NCBI GenBank assembly: GCA_002328075.1
Contig: DCVT01000035.1
Location: forward strand, 1-64,000
Direction: 5' to 3'
DNA from: Anaerolineales bacterium UBA2181
Lineage (GTDB): Bacteria; Chloroflexota; Anaerolineae; Promineifilales; UBA4811
DNA length: 64,000 nucleotides
The notes beneath the pieces were generated by a model. That model saw nothing but the letters and a program-made list of their open reading frames with translations, made no database searches and was not told the DNA's origin. Positions 48,024 to 57,329 of this stretch are shown piece after piece. The position numbers were made by a program, and so were the translations under genes. Position 1 is the stretch's first letter. Each line of letters starts with the position of its first letter.

Positions 48024-49169
48024 ATGTCCGTAGCAGCGATTCTCCTGACCGTGGAGACCCCACTGGGACATTACACCCTGGCTGGTGTGTCCCCATCTGA
48101 GCTCTTTCGGCGGGCGGTTTCCGGGTTGACGTCAGTTGTAGGACAAGCAGCCACCCTGGGACCGGAAACGTTACCGCAACTGCATCACTGGGTAGAGACA
48201 GGAACCCAACTTGTCTTGCTGGTGCGGAGCGACCGGCCGTTACTCACTGACAAGACGTTGCAGGCTCTGCTGTACGGTCACCAGGCAAAGACTGGCCCGC
48301 TGGCGCCCCTGGACCCTGCGGCCATTGGCGTAGTGCCGGCAGCCTGCGCCGACGCGCACTGGCTGGTAGGGCAATTGGCGCAAGCTGCCTCGGCCGTCAC
48401 GCTGGACGACTTGGTATCGGCATCCGGCGCGACGCCAGTCGCCGTTCCTGACCCGACCGAATGCCTGGCGGTCGACTCCCTGACCAGCCTGGCGGACGCG
48501 GAACGGATCCTGCGCCAGCGGATCAACCTGCGATGGATGCAGGCCGGGGTCCAATTGACCGACCCGGCGACGACCTACATTCACGCGGCGGTGACCATCG
48601 GCCGGGGAACGTGCATCCTGCCCAACACACACCTGTGGGGAAACACGACCGTCGGCGATTTCTGCCAGATCGGGCCCAACAGCATCCTGCGTGATGCACA
48701 AATCGGGTGTCAGTGTTCAGTCCTGGCTTCAGTGGTCGAGGGAGCGATTATGGAGGACGGGTCGGACATCGGTCCATTCAGTCACCTCCGCAAGGGCGCG
48801 CGCCTGTGCCAGGGCGCACACATGGGCAATTTCGGCGAGATGAAAAACAGCACGCTGGGACCCAACTCCAAAATGGGGCACCTGGGTTACCTGGGAGACG
48901 CAACCGTGGGTGCGAACGTCAACATCGGAGCGGGCACAATCACCTGCAACTACGATGGAGAAAAGAAACACCCGACTATCATAGAGGACGGCGCGTTCAT
49001 CGGTTCGGATACGATGCTGGTGGCGCCGGTGCACATTGGCGCCAACGCCCAGATTGGAGCCGGTTCGGTGGTCACCCGCGATGTCCCGGCCGGCGCCGTG
49101 GCATACGGGGTTCCGGCTCGCATCATGCGCAAGGCATCGGGAGTAACAGACCGTGGTTTCGGCAGTTAG
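48024..49169 (+). CDS. GlmU-like acetyltransferase with a vestigial uridylyltransferase domain
   Basis: 381 residues against about 455 for GlmU. The C-terminal two-thirds is a complete left-handed beta-helix with GlmU-like residues: RKGARL, the catalytic His in GHLGYLGDA, NIGAGTITCNYDG and a KHPTIIEDGAFIGSDTMLVAPV run. It should acetylate glucosamine-1-phosphate. The first about 150 residues keep only echoes of the pyrophosphorylase fold (SDRPLLTDKTLQALL resembling GDVPLL) and lack the LAAGxGTRM nucleotide-binding loop, so UTP activation is not expected. The ATG at 48024 overlaps nothing upstream. It overlaps the next gene by 17 bases. Confidence 0.78.
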   Translation: MSVAAILLTVETPLGHYTLAGVSPSELFRRAVSGLTSVVGQAATLGPETLPQLHHWVETGTQLVLLVRSDRPLLTDKTLQALLYGHQAKTGPLAPLDPAAIGVVPAACADAHWLVGQLAQAASAVTLDDLVSASGATPVAVPDPTECLAVDSLTSLADAERILRQRINLRWMQAGVQLTDPATTYIHAAVTIGRGTCILPNTHLWGNTTVGDFCQIGPNSILRDAQIGCQCSVLASVVEGAIMEDGSDIGPFSHLRKGARLCQGAHMGNFGEMKNSTLGPNSKMGHLGYLGDATVGANVNIGAGTITCNYDGEKKHPTIIEDGAFIGSDTMLVAPVHIGANAQIGAGSVVTRDVPAGAVAYGVPARIMRKASGVTDRGFGS

Positions 49170-50481
49170 CGGGGTCGTTCTACTGGCATTCTTTACCTTT
49201 GGCCGTGGGTTTTTCACCTTGGCTCGAACCGCCCTGGTTAACTCACACCGCGCCAGACTCCGCCAGTTGGCCGAAGCGGGAGTCAGGGGAGCCGCGTGGG
49301 CCGAGCGCGTAAGCGAGGATTCGTCGCGCCTCTTGGTGACCGTCAGGTTCGGGCAGACGCTGTTCAGTTTGCTCGCGGCCTCCACGGCCGCGCTGGTCTT
49401 TGCTCCCCCCGTGTGGCGCTGGTTGGCACAGCTGGGAATGGCCATGCCGACCGCCAGTGGGGTTGCAGTGCTCTCGATCGCCTTTCTGGTAGCGGTCGTT
49501 TTGCTCCTTTTCGGTGAGACCTTGCCTGATCTGGTGGCTCTCAAGAATCCAGAGCAGATTGCGCTTTCCCTCGCGTGGATTCTTCACCTCTTTAGCATTC
49601 CCTTCACTCCGCTGGCCAAGCTGATCATGCGCATCAGCCAGCTCGTCGCCGGACCAACCTCAACAGACCATGCTGCACTTTCGCTGGTCACGGAGGAGGA
49701 GATCAAAACCCTGGTAGACGCTGGGCAGGAAGAAGGTGTGATTGAGGAAGACGAAAAGGAGATGATCTACTCCATTTTTCGTTTCGGTGATACCGCTGCC
49801 CGTGAGGTCATGGTCCCCCGCATCGACGTTGTTGCGGTGGACGTAGAAACCCCGCTCGAAGATGCGCTGCGGATCATGGTTGGGGCAGGGCATTCCCGCA
49901 TGCCGGTTTATCAGGGCAGCATAGACAATACCCAGGGCATCCTTTACGCCAAGGACATACTGGCCCTGCAGGTTACCACCGAACCAACCGAGGATAACCC
50001 GCCCATCGCCCGTCTATTGCGACCTGCCCACTTTGTGCCAGAGTCCAAAAAGCTGGACGACCTGCTGGCCGATATGCAGCTACGTAAAGTCCACATCGCC
50101 ATCGTTGTCGACGAATACGGAGGAACAGCCGGCATCGTCACCATCGAAGACATATTGGAGGAGATAGTTGGCGAGATTCAGGACGAGTACGACTCGGAGG
50201 AAGCCACGTTCCAGCTGATGGCCAACGACGAGTACGTTTTCAACGCCCGGATTGATTTGGACGATGTGAACGACCTGCTGGGCACCCGATATCCCACCGA
50301 ACAGGGGGACACCTTGGGCGGCTTTATCTTTAGCCAGTTGGGTAAGGTACCAACGCCGGGGGAGGTGATCGAGTCAGACGGATACCGGATAGAAGTGCTC
50401 AGCGTGGTCAATCGCCGAATTCATCAGGTACGAATTAGCCCCCTTCCCATCGAACAACCAGCAGAAGCTGGTGAGGATTGA
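49153..50481 (+). CDS. CorC/TlyC-type CNNM-CBS protein
   Basis: A 442-residue membrane protein: DUF21/CNNM domain with about four hydrophobic segments (to about 165), two CBS domains (VMVPRIDVVAVDVETPLEDALRIM and HIAIVVDEYGGTAGIVTIEDILEEIVGEI) and a C-terminal CorC/HlyC domain. The family is linked to Mg2+/Co2+ handling. GTG start, sharing 17 bases with the previous gene. Confidence 0.88.
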   Translation: MVSAVSGVVLLAFFTFGRGFFTLARTALVNSHRARLRQLAEAGVRGAAWAERVSEDSSRLLVTVRFGQTLFSLLAASTAALVFAPPVWRWLAQLGMAMPTASGVAVLSIAFLVAVVLLLFGETLPDLVALKNPEQIALSLAWILHLFSIPFTPLAKLIMRISQLVAGPTSTDHAALSLVTEEEIKTLVDAGQEEGVIEEDEKEMIYSIFRFGDTAAREVMVPRIDVVAVDVETPLEDALRIMVGAGHSRMPVYQGSIDNTQGILYAKDILALQVTTEPTEDNPPIARLLRPAHFVPESKKLDDLLADMQLRKVHIAIVVDEYGGTAGIVTIEDILEEIVGEIQDEYDSEEATFQLMANDEYVFNARIDLDDVNDLLGTRYPTEQGDTLGGFIFSQLGKVPTPGEVIESDGYRIEVLSVVNRRIHQVRISPLPIEQPAEAGED

Positions 50482-50507
50482 TTCAGGCGCGTGCGCCCAA
50501 ACCCAAG

Positions 50508-50927
50508 ATGGACATCGACCCCCAATACCTGATTAGAAAAGCACAGGAAGCCCGGCAAAGAGCTTATGCTCCCTACTCCAATTATCAAGTAGGTGCAGCA
50601 TTGCTCGGTGCCAATGGCGTCGTCTACACCGGCTGCAACGTCGAGAATGCGGCCTTTGCTGAGTGCATTTGTGCCGAGCGCACGGCTGTGGCCAAGGCGG
50701 TCTCTGACGGCGAGCGTCGTTTTGCGGCCATCGCCGTGGTGACTCGGGACGGTGGTTCCCCTTGCGGTGCTTGCCGCCAGGTTCTCAACGAATTCGCCCC
50801 CGGGATGCTGGTCATCATCGCGGACGCTCAGGGAGAGGTGCGCGAACCCGGTGGCATCTGTACCGCCGCCGAACTGCTCCCTCACCATTTCGGGCCGCGA
50901 CATCTTCAGACACCGAGTGGCCCATAG
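50508..50927 (+). CDS. cdd: Cytidine deaminase
   Basis: A 139-residue homotetramer-type cytidine deaminase that converts cytidine to uridine. Zinc ligands and catalytic Glu lie in CICAERTAV and PCGACRQV; NVENAAFAE binds the ribose. I use the ATG at 50508; an in-frame TTG at 50478 overlaps the previous stop and is possible. Confidence 0.92.
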   Translation: MDIDPQYLIRKAQEARQRAYAPYSNYQVGAALLGANGVVYTGCNVENAAFAECICAERTAVAKAVSDGERRFAAIAVVTRDGGSPCGACRQVLNEFAPGMLVIIADAQGEVREPGGICTAAELLPHHFGPRHLQTPSGP

Positions 50928-50976
50928 GCCACCGGCGGTCTCCGCGCCCGCTACCCAGATGCTGGCAACCAGTGCC

Positions 50977-52635
50977 ATGAACAACCGAACGATCTCCGGA
51001 GTGCATGCCTTAGCCGAGGGAGCCATTAGCGCCGGGGTTTCGCTGGTCACAGGTTATCCCGGCGCGCCGGCAACTGGCGTAGTGGACAAGATCCTGAGCC
51101 TCAGCCAGCCGGACGCTGTCCGGATCGAGTGGACCAGCAACGAAAAGGTGGCCCTCGAAGTCGCTTTCGGCGCCTCGCTCGGCGGCCAGCGGGCATTGTT
51201 CTGCGCCAAAAGCGTGGGGCTGAATATAGCGTTGGATCCTTTGATGGTGATCAACCTCTCTGGATGCAACGCCGGTCTGGTGCTTCTGGTGGGAGACGAC
51301 CCGGGAAGCTGGGGGTCTCAGAACGAACAGGATAGCCGGCCGCTAGGGATTGCGGCCGAGATTCCCGTTCTGGAGCCGACTACCGTGCCGGATGCCGGTG
51401 CTGCCATCCGTTCGGCGTTTGAGCTCTCCGAACAGATCCGGCTTCCCGTGATGGTGCGTTTTACGAGCGCCCTGGCCACCGGCCGAGCTCAGGTTGAACC
51501 ACCCGCACAGGGATCAGCAGTCACACCTCCGGATTACATACGCGAGTTCATGAAGTGGGTGGTCCTGCCGGTGAACGCCGTCCAATTGCACGGTCGTCTA
51601 CACGATCGATTGGCCAGGGTGCAGGCCGGCTTTGAAACCTCGCAGTTGAACGGGAGCCTGGGTAGTGGTCGGCGGCGGATCGTGGCTGCGGGTTACGCCT
51701 TTCAAAAACTGATGGACGTGGTTTCCGAGCTGCCAGCCGGACTGGCCGTGTTCCGCTTGGGCACGATATTCCCGCTGCCGGTTTCTCGCTCTTTGGATCA
51801 AACGTCATCCGATTCCGGGTTACTCCCCTTTGTGGTTGGCTCGGACAGCGTTCTGGTGCTGGAAGAGGGATCGCCACTGGTTGAGCGCGCCCTTTGTGCG
51901 GCTCTGCAGGCAGCCAAAATCTCCTCTACCGTCTGCGGGCAGGACACCGGCCATGTTCCACAAACCGGTGAGTTGTTTGGCCCAGAGATCGCGGCAGCCG
52001 TCAACTGCTGGTGGCCAGAAGCCGCTTTGACTGCGTCCGGTGCAGTTGGCCGGCCGCGCCCCAGCCGCCAACCGTTTTGCGAGGGCTGTTCCTACATCCC
52101 AGCCTTTGACGCCCTGCTTTCCGTGATGCAGGCCGACCGCGGGCGCGATGCCTACATCGTGGTGGGTGAACCCGGCTGCATGGTGCGTTCCCAGCTGCCA
52201 CCCTACGAGTTGATGGACGTCAAACTAAGCCTCGGCGCCAGCATCGGCATGGCAACCGGCCTGGCGCTGACCAACCGACGCGAGCGCGTCATCGCCATCA
52301 CCGGTGATTCGGCCTTTCTACACACCGGCGTCAACGGCCTGATGGATGCCGCCCGGATCGGTACCCAGTTGACCGTCCTGATCCTTGACAACCTGACCAC
52401 CGCTCTATCGGGCGGCCAACCCCATCCCGCGAGTCCGGTGGACGCCCGCGGATGCCAGCGGCGCCCGCTGGAATTGGCTCAGATTGCTCGCGCCGCCGGC
52501 GCAGCAGAGGTTCAAGTGGTCGACCTGGACCGGGGCGAGCAGATGGAAGAACCCATCCGGCAGGCTTTGCGGAGCCAGGGCGTTTCGGTGGTCATCGCGC
52601 GGGGAAGATGTCCCCGTTGGTCACCTGGATCGTGA
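50977..52635 (+). CDS. Indolepyruvate ferredoxin oxidoreductase alpha subunit-like, without the C-terminal ferredoxin domain
   Basis: 552 residues. The N-terminal pyrimidine-binding domain (GVSLVTGYPGAPATGVVDKI), the central dimerisation domain and the thiamine diphosphate domain (GEPGCMVRSQLPPYELMDVKLSLGASIGMATGLAL, then AITGDSAFLHTGVNGLMDA, the GDG-type motif) match IorA. IorA normally ends with two [4Fe-4S] motifs; this one stops at RGRCPRW and the downstream DNA is occupied by another gene on the opposite strand. IorB is not adjacent. It likely oxidises a 2-oxo acid, but electron transfer must use another protein. Confidence 0.8.
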   Translation: MNNRTISGVHALAEGAISAGVSLVTGYPGAPATGVVDKILSLSQPDAVRIEWTSNEKVALEVAFGASLGGQRALFCAKSVGLNIALDPLMVINLSGCNAGLVLLVGDDPGSWGSQNEQDSRPLGIAAEIPVLEPTTVPDAGAAIRSAFELSEQIRLPVMVRFTSALATGRAQVEPPAQGSAVTPPDYIREFMKWVVLPVNAVQLHGRLHDRLARVQAGFETSQLNGSLGSGRRRIVAAGYAFQKLMDVVSELPAGLAVFRLGTIFPLPVSRSLDQTSSDSGLLPFVVGSDSVLVLEEGSPLVERALCAALQAAKISSTVCGQDTGHVPQTGELFGPEIAAAVNCWWPEAALTASGAVGRPRPSRQPFCEGCSYIPAFDALLSVMQADRGRDAYIVVGEPGCMVRSQLPPYELMDVKLSLGASIGMATGLALTNRRERVIAITGDSAFLHTGVNGLMDAARIGTQLTVLILDNLTTALSGGQPHPASPVDARGCQRRPLELAQIARAAGAAEVQVVDLDRGEQMEEPIRQALRSQGVSVVIARGRCPRWSPGS

Positions 52636-53142
52636 GCGCCTCCCCAGCCGATACAGAGCACGATCCACCTGACCCGGGAAAACGAGAACCGCCGCCAAGA
52701 TCAGGCCAAGGACACTGGTCCCCACCAACACCCCGGAAGGCGGCACGCGGTCGCGAATCGGGGCAATACCGTACACCAGAGGATGGACCTCCAGGATCAC
52801 GCGGTCATCAGTCCAATACCGCAGAGCAACCACGTCGTTGCGCTCTTCTGAACTCAGGTAATCCAGTACCGGGCTGTGATTCCGCGCCCAGAACATCATC
52901 TCCTCGCCGTTATCCTGCCTAATGAAAGGCAGCCGGTACCGCACTCGCCCGCCCTCACGGACTTCCTCCACCGGTCCGGGTGCCCCAACCAACAGCTCAA
53001 CCGGCCGATCCCAGCGGGTCCATTGGTTTACCAGCGACCAAATACTGGCCACCAGAAGCAGACCAGCGAACATCAGCAGCAGCGGCCGCCACCACCGTTC
53101 AACGACTGTCAGCGGAAAGAAGCGTGTATCTTGGCTGTTCAT
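52621..53142 (-). CDS. Small membrane protein, DUF3592-like
   Basis: A 173-residue protein with two membrane helices (about 18-40 and 132-155) flanking a beta domain with YRLPFIRQDNGEEMMFWARNHSPVLDY. This layout resembles DUF3592 proteins of unknown function. ATG at 53142 overlaps the stop of the propeller gene upstream (ATGA). Its 3' end overlaps the IorA gene by 15 bases on the other strand. Confidence 0.6.
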   Translation of the reverse strand: MNSQDTRFFPLTVVERWWRPLLLMFAGLLLVASIWSLVNQWTRWDRPVELLVGAPGPVEEVREGGRVRYRLPFIRQDNGEEMMFWARNHSPVLDYLSSEERNDVVALRYWTDDRVILEVHPLVYGIAPIRDRVPPSGVLVGTSVLGLILAAVLVFPGQVDRALYRLGRRSRSR

Positions 53143-55154
53143 GGGCTCTCGTATTGCCAAATCCCGCGCCACGGATGACCAAACCAAAGCGCATCACGAG
53201 TGGGATAAAGCTGGTCAAAGACCGGGTCGAGCATCCCCTCGGCGGGACCATAACAGACCCAGTTGCCATTGTCCGTCTCCCGCCGCCCGACGCCCTGGGT
53301 GCCCCCGGCCCACACCATCCCCTGATGGAATGCCAGTTGAGTCGCGCCCTGCAGACATGGCAATGAGGTTTCATCAGGCATCCAAACTCGGCCGTCATCC
53401 ACGCTGTAGTACAGCTTACCATCGATCAGGAGCCACACGGCGTCTGGGGTCGGTTCCAGGTCACCCCGCACCGACACTTTCGCCGGCACCGGATAGAACA
53501 TGACCGCGCCCGTATTGGTGTCAAAGCGACCCAGGTGTTCGCTGGTGAGGAACCAGACATGGTTGTCCATCTGCTGCAACGCCCAAACCCGGGTGACCGC
53601 TTCCTCGCCCAGCTCGAAAACGGTCCACTGATCAATAGCCAGATTGTACGACAAGAAACCCCGGTTGCCGAGAAACCAGAGCGTGTTACCTGTCGGTCGT
53701 AGCAGCAACTGGACCAGCGCCCATTCTGGCGGCGGCGACAGGTCGAAACGCTGGGGTTCGACCCCCGGTCGAGAAAAGTACACTAATCTCGACGGCCCCT
53801 GGTCTTCGGAGCTATCAGCCAGGTTTGCCAACCACACACTGTGCCCACCAGGTTCCAATGCAGCGCCATCAGGCACCAGATTACCGTACCCACCTACCGG
53901 CGCCAGAGGCTGCCATACATCCATTTCCGGCTCCCAAAAGCCGGGTCCAATGTCGGTTTGCACCAAAAGCGCACCATTGCGCTCACCGAGGATTCGGTAG
54001 GTTGCGCTGATGGGCCGCCGAAAGGTCCGCCATTCACCGGTAGGTAGGAAAAAGGCCACCAGACCGTTCCGACCGGTAAACCACAGCGCGTCGTCGTGGC
54101 CCATCATCTGTCCCTGGATTCCCAGATGGGATAGTGGTGAGGCCGGGTAACGGCTCACCTGGTGGGTCACTGGATCATACCGGACCAATTCGGTCGTGTG
54201 TTCCGCATACAGCCAGAGTGCGCCGGCATAGAACTGCGCACCCTGGAAGGCACCGTCCGCAACCATGCCGGCCGGCTCTAACTCGGAAACCAGCCGCCAG
54301 TTCCCACTGGCCTTGTTGTGCTCCCAAGGCAGGCCTTGGCTGGGCACAGCCCAGAGCGCAGCTTCACTCTGAGCGAACCCATATGATTGAGGAGGCGGTC
54401 TACCAGGCAGCCCGCTCACGGCCGACCATTCGCCGTCACCCTTGTCCAGCCGAATCACACCGCCCGCGCCATCGATTGCCGGTTCCACACTGATCCACAG
54501 GTATTGGGCATCAGCCAAAATGCCGTTCACGCCGGCAAGCTCGACTCCCGCAGCCGCGAATAGGCTCTGCCAATTGTCGCTTGTCGGTTCATACCGGCTT
54601 AGCCCGTTCGCAGTACCTGCCCATACCGTTTCCCCATCCACGTACACCCGCACATCATGATTGCTGGAAAGGCCGTCATCTGTCGTGTACGCTTGCCATT
54701 CACTGGCGATGTGATCGTACCTGCTCACACCGCCCTGCGTGCCAACCCACAGCCAATCTTGCTGCAAAGCAATCGAGACGACACTGTTCTCAACCAGCCC
54801 ATCACCCCGGGTGAAGACATCCCACGTTTCACGTTCCAGGTCCAAACACACCAGGCCACCAAGCCCAGCCAGCCATAACACGTTTCCCTCTGGCAGGGCG
54901 GCGCGCAGGTCCAGGACATTGGGAAAGCGGGTCCAGCTGCCTCCACTTGGCGTCGCGGTTGGCGTCGGGGTCCAGGTGGGCGCAGGGGTAGCCGTAAAGG
55001 TTGCGGTGGGCGGAGGCGGAGTTATGGTGAAGGTTGGCGTAGATGTGTATTGCGGCGGAGGCTGCGAAACGGTAGGTGCCGGCCGCGTCGCCAGGCCACA
55101 GGCTCCCAGTAAAATACCCAACGCAAGGATGACTGCCAGTCGCCGGTTGTGCAT
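53139..55154 (-). CDS. Lipoprotein with a two-component-regulator-type beta-propeller
   Basis: 671 residues from the ATG at 55154. The lipoprotein signal ends at LGAC (Cys about residue 19), a TPTPT/PPPP linker follows (about 25-75), then WVGTQGGVSRYD, VWAGTANGLSRYE, LWFTGRNGLVAF and LWFLGNRGFLSY type repeats, i.e. two seven-bladed-propeller-like sets. Such propellers sense ligands in hybrid kinases, but no kinase domain follows. Coupled to the DUF3592-like gene. Confidence 0.78.
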   Translation of the reverse strand: MHNRRLAVILALGILLGACGLATRPAPTVSQPPPQYTSTPTFTITPPPPTATFTATPAPTWTPTPTATPSGGSWTRFPNVLDLRAALPEGNVLWLAGLGGLVCLDLERETWDVFTRGDGLVENSVVSIALQQDWLWVGTQGGVSRYDHIASEWQAYTTDDGLSSNHDVRVYVDGETVWAGTANGLSRYEPTSDNWQSLFAAAGVELAGVNGILADAQYLWISVEPAIDGAGGVIRLDKGDGEWSAVSGLPGRPPPQSYGFAQSEAALWAVPSQGLPWEHNKASGNWRLVSELEPAGMVADGAFQGAQFYAGALWLYAEHTTELVRYDPVTHQVSRYPASPLSHLGIQGQMMGHDDALWFTGRNGLVAFFLPTGEWRTFRRPISATYRILGERNGALLVQTDIGPGFWEPEMDVWQPLAPVGGYGNLVPDGAALEPGGHSVWLANLADSSEDQGPSRLVYFSRPGVEPQRFDLSPPPEWALVQLLLRPTGNTLWFLGNRGFLSYNLAIDQWTVFELGEEAVTRVWALQQMDNHVWFLTSEHLGRFDTNTGAVMFYPVPAKVSVRGDLEPTPDAVWLLIDGKLYYSVDDGRVWMPDETSLPCLQGATQLAFHQGMVWAGGTQGVGRRETDNGNWVCYGPAEGMLDPVFDQLYPTRDALWFGHPWRGIWQYESP

Positions 55155-55206
55155 CAGATCATTCTCGCTCGATGCTGGAAGGAGCGGCCGCCAGCCAGCA
55201 AACAAC

Positions 55207-56334
55207 CTACCAAAGACCAAGTTGCTTCAGGGGCCGCCGACCGTCCAGGAGGACAAACGGTGCCGCCCATTCCGCCCTTACACCCATCTTTTGAAGTTGC
55301 TCGAGTTGCCGCAAGGTGCCACGACGCCGCTCGCGGATGATCCGGTCCGCACCTCGCAGTCCAATTCCCGGAACTCGAAGCAGTTCGGCCCTTTCAGCAC
55401 GGTTGATCTCCACCGGCTGACGCTGCAGTTGACCACGGGCCCATGTTGTCTTGGGATCCTCTCTCAACGGCAGGTTGCCATCGGGTCCAAAAGGCAACTC
55501 CTCCACATCAAAGCCGTAATCTCGCAGCAGAAAACTGCTCTGATACAGCCGATGTTGCCGTAAAAGGGGCGTCGGCTCCCTATCCTCCAGCGGCGTATCC
55601 ACCACCGGATTGAACGCCATGAAATAAGCCCGCGCCAACCCCATCTGCTGGTGCAAGAGCTGCGTGGTCTGCAGGAGCTCCAGATCACTCTCGCCGGCCG
55701 GTCCGACAACGAACTGGGTCGTCGAACTTGGACCATATCCGCCGCACTCGCGCCGGACCCGCTCAATCCACTGCAGCCGCTGTACCAACTCGTCCGCGAA
55801 CTTTTTTTGGGGGGCAATGTGACTCAAACGGTGGGCATTGGGCGCCTCCAGATTGACACTCACGCGGTCTGCCAACTGGATGGTCCGGACCACCTGATCA
55901 TACTCGGCGCCGGGCATCACTTTCAAATGCAGGTAACCCCGAAAGTGATAACGCTTTCGCAGTATCTCGCCGGTGGCAATGATCTTGTCCTGCGTCGGAA
56001 CACCGTCCCTCACCACGCCGGCGGATAGGAACAGTCCCTCGACCAGGCCCGCCTGATATAGACGGTAGAAACCGTCAGCCAACGCGTCTGGGGTGAAACT
56101 GACCCGGTGCACATCTCGGCCGTTACGGAAGCCGCAGTAGCCACAGTTGCGCTCGCAGACAGTGGTGGTCATTGCCTTGAGCACCGGCATCCTGCGGTTG
56201 TGTGGGCTCACCACGTGGGAAATGCAGTCCGCCAGTGCAGCCGGGACCCGCCCGTGAACTCCCATCACCTCGTCGCCGGCCGGCTCGTATCGGGTGGCGT
56301 CCCGCGTCTGGCACAACATCTCGATCGGGTCCAT
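55207..56334 (-). CDS. Radical SAM protein with C-terminal helix-hairpin-helix (UDG-linked type)
   Basis: 375 residues. Radical SAM cluster motif CERNCGYCGF (Cys at CxxxCxxC) near residue 50, then a TIM-barrel-like core, and a C-terminal HhH (LLRVPGIGLRGADRIIRERRRGTL) that would contact DNA. The arrangement resembles the putative DNA modification/repair radical SAM proteins linked to a uracil-DNA-glycosylase-like protein; no such glycosylase lies in the window. ATG at 56334; a nearby alternative is at 56352. Confidence 0.8.
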   Translation of the reverse strand: MDPIEMLCQTRDATRYEPAGDEVMGVHGRVPAALADCISHVVSPHNRRMPVLKAMTTTVCERNCGYCGFRNGRDVHRVSFTPDALADGFYRLYQAGLVEGLFLSAGVVRDGVPTQDKIIATGEILRKRYHFRGYLHLKVMPGAEYDQVVRTIQLADRVSVNLEAPNAHRLSHIAPQKKFADELVQRLQWIERVRRECGGYGPSSTTQFVVGPAGESDLELLQTTQLLHQQMGLARAYFMAFNPVVDTPLEDREPTPLLRQHRLYQSSFLLRDYGFDVEELPFGPDGNLPLREDPKTTWARGQLQRQPVEINRAERAELLRVPGIGLRGADRIIRERRRGTLRQLEQLQKMGVRAEWAAPFVLLDGRRPLKQLGLW

Positions 56335-56415
56335 GCCGCTATGATAGAACATTTGTGCATATTTGTCAACCCGGCGCCAGACACCCAACCAGGCCGGCCA
56401 ACCGAATCCTGCACA

Positions 56416-56449
56416 CAAAAAGAGCCCGTCGCATAGGAAAACGGGCTCT
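56416..56449 (-). terminator. Terminator of the RHH-like pair
   Basis: On the minus strand AGAGCCCGT/ACGGGCTCT with an 11-base loop and a T-run (56417-56421), just past the 56501 stop. Confidence 0.85.
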
Positions 56450-56500
56450 CGTTGACCGCGCCGGCTCGCCGGCGCGCATCGGGGCGAATCAACGCGTGGA

Positions 56501-56908
56501 TCAGTTGGTCTCTTCCCCCTCGATGGGAATGCCCCGCATCTTGGAGCGGAGCGCATCGATCTCCGCTTCCACTTTGTCGATCCGCGCCAGCAAATCTCCG
56601 CTGGCCTTTAGCCCCTGTTGGATGAGATGGCGAATAGCCTCTTGACGGCTCTTGTGCACGCCGGCCGCAACCAGCTTGTCCACAATTTCTACCGTCTTTG
56701 AATCCAGGGTAACGACCACGGTGCGATGGGCCTCGGTCACGGTCTGTTCGGCAAGCCTGGTACCTTGACGCAGCATCTCGGCTGTGGCATCGGCTGCAGC
56801 GCTAAATGCCTCACGAGCCGCTTTGGCGGCATGCTCAAAAGCTTCTCGCCAGTCTGTGGGTGAGAGTCCTGGCTGCTCAACCTTGGTTTCGCGTGTTTCT
56901 TCAGACAT
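56501..56908 (-). CDS. Ribbon-helix-helix-like protein with coiled coil, paralogue A
   Basis: 135 residues. An N-terminal Ala-rich helix (about 20-60) leads into VVVTLDSKTVEIVDKLVAAGVHKSRQEAIRHLIQQG, a ribbon-helix-helix pattern (about 63-100), then a short coiled coil ending in SKMRGI. Resembles the next gene over about 60 residues (KSR, EAI/ESV, L-x-x-G). Suggests a small DNA-binding or membrane-surface protein of unknown role. It starts at an ATG with a GGAGG-like site, and lies 33 bases downstream of paralogue B. Confidence 0.68.
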   Translation of the reverse strand: MSEETRETKVEQPGLSPTDWREAFEHAAKAAREAFSAAADATAEMLRQGTRLAEQTVTEAHRTVVVTLDSKTVEIVDKLVAAGVHKSRQEAIRHLIQQGLKASGDLLARIDKVEAEIDALRSKMRGIPIEGEETN

Positions 56909-56941
56909 CGGTTCCTCCTAATTCAACTGCCCTTCTATACG

Positions 56942-57271
56942 CTAGATGTTCAAATCAGTTTCTTCCGCCACAATGGCAGAGAGTTTCTGCCGCAAACCAC
57001 TGATCTGCGCCGTGATCTCTTCGATTCGTTTGAACAACTGGTCACTGGCGCGGATGCCCTCATTCACCAAGAACGCCACGCTCTCTGAGCGGCTCTTGGT
57101 GATACCAGCCTCCACCAACATTTCCAGATACCGCAGCGCGTCGTTGCTGACGCGCACCATAACCACGTTTTCTCGGTTGCTCAGCGCACGGCTGACCGCT
57201 TGGCGCACTGCATCCACGAAATCGACTGGTCGTTCGTCCTCCGCATCCGTTTTGGTCGTGCTGTCGGTCAT
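56942..57271 (-). CDS. Ribbon-helix-helix-like protein with coiled coil, paralogue B
   Basis: 109 residues. Contains VVMVRVSNDALRYLEMLVEAGITKSRSESVAFLVNEGIRAS and a C-terminal heptad-like helix (LFKRIEEITAQISGLRQKL). Start ATG at 57271 after AGGTGAG. It is the first gene of the pair, behind a strong promoter, and shares the RHH plus coiled-coil layout of paralogue A. No known partner. Confidence 0.68.
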   Translation of the reverse strand: MTDSTTKTDAEDERPVDFVDAVRQAVSRALSNRENVVMVRVSNDALRYLEMLVEAGITKSRSESVAFLVNEGIRASDQLFKRIEEITAQISGLRQKLSAIVAEETDLNI

Positions 57272-57329
57272 TTTCTCACCTTTCTCAACTCTACCAACGT
57301 TGATATCCGGCAACTTGCTTACACGTAAT

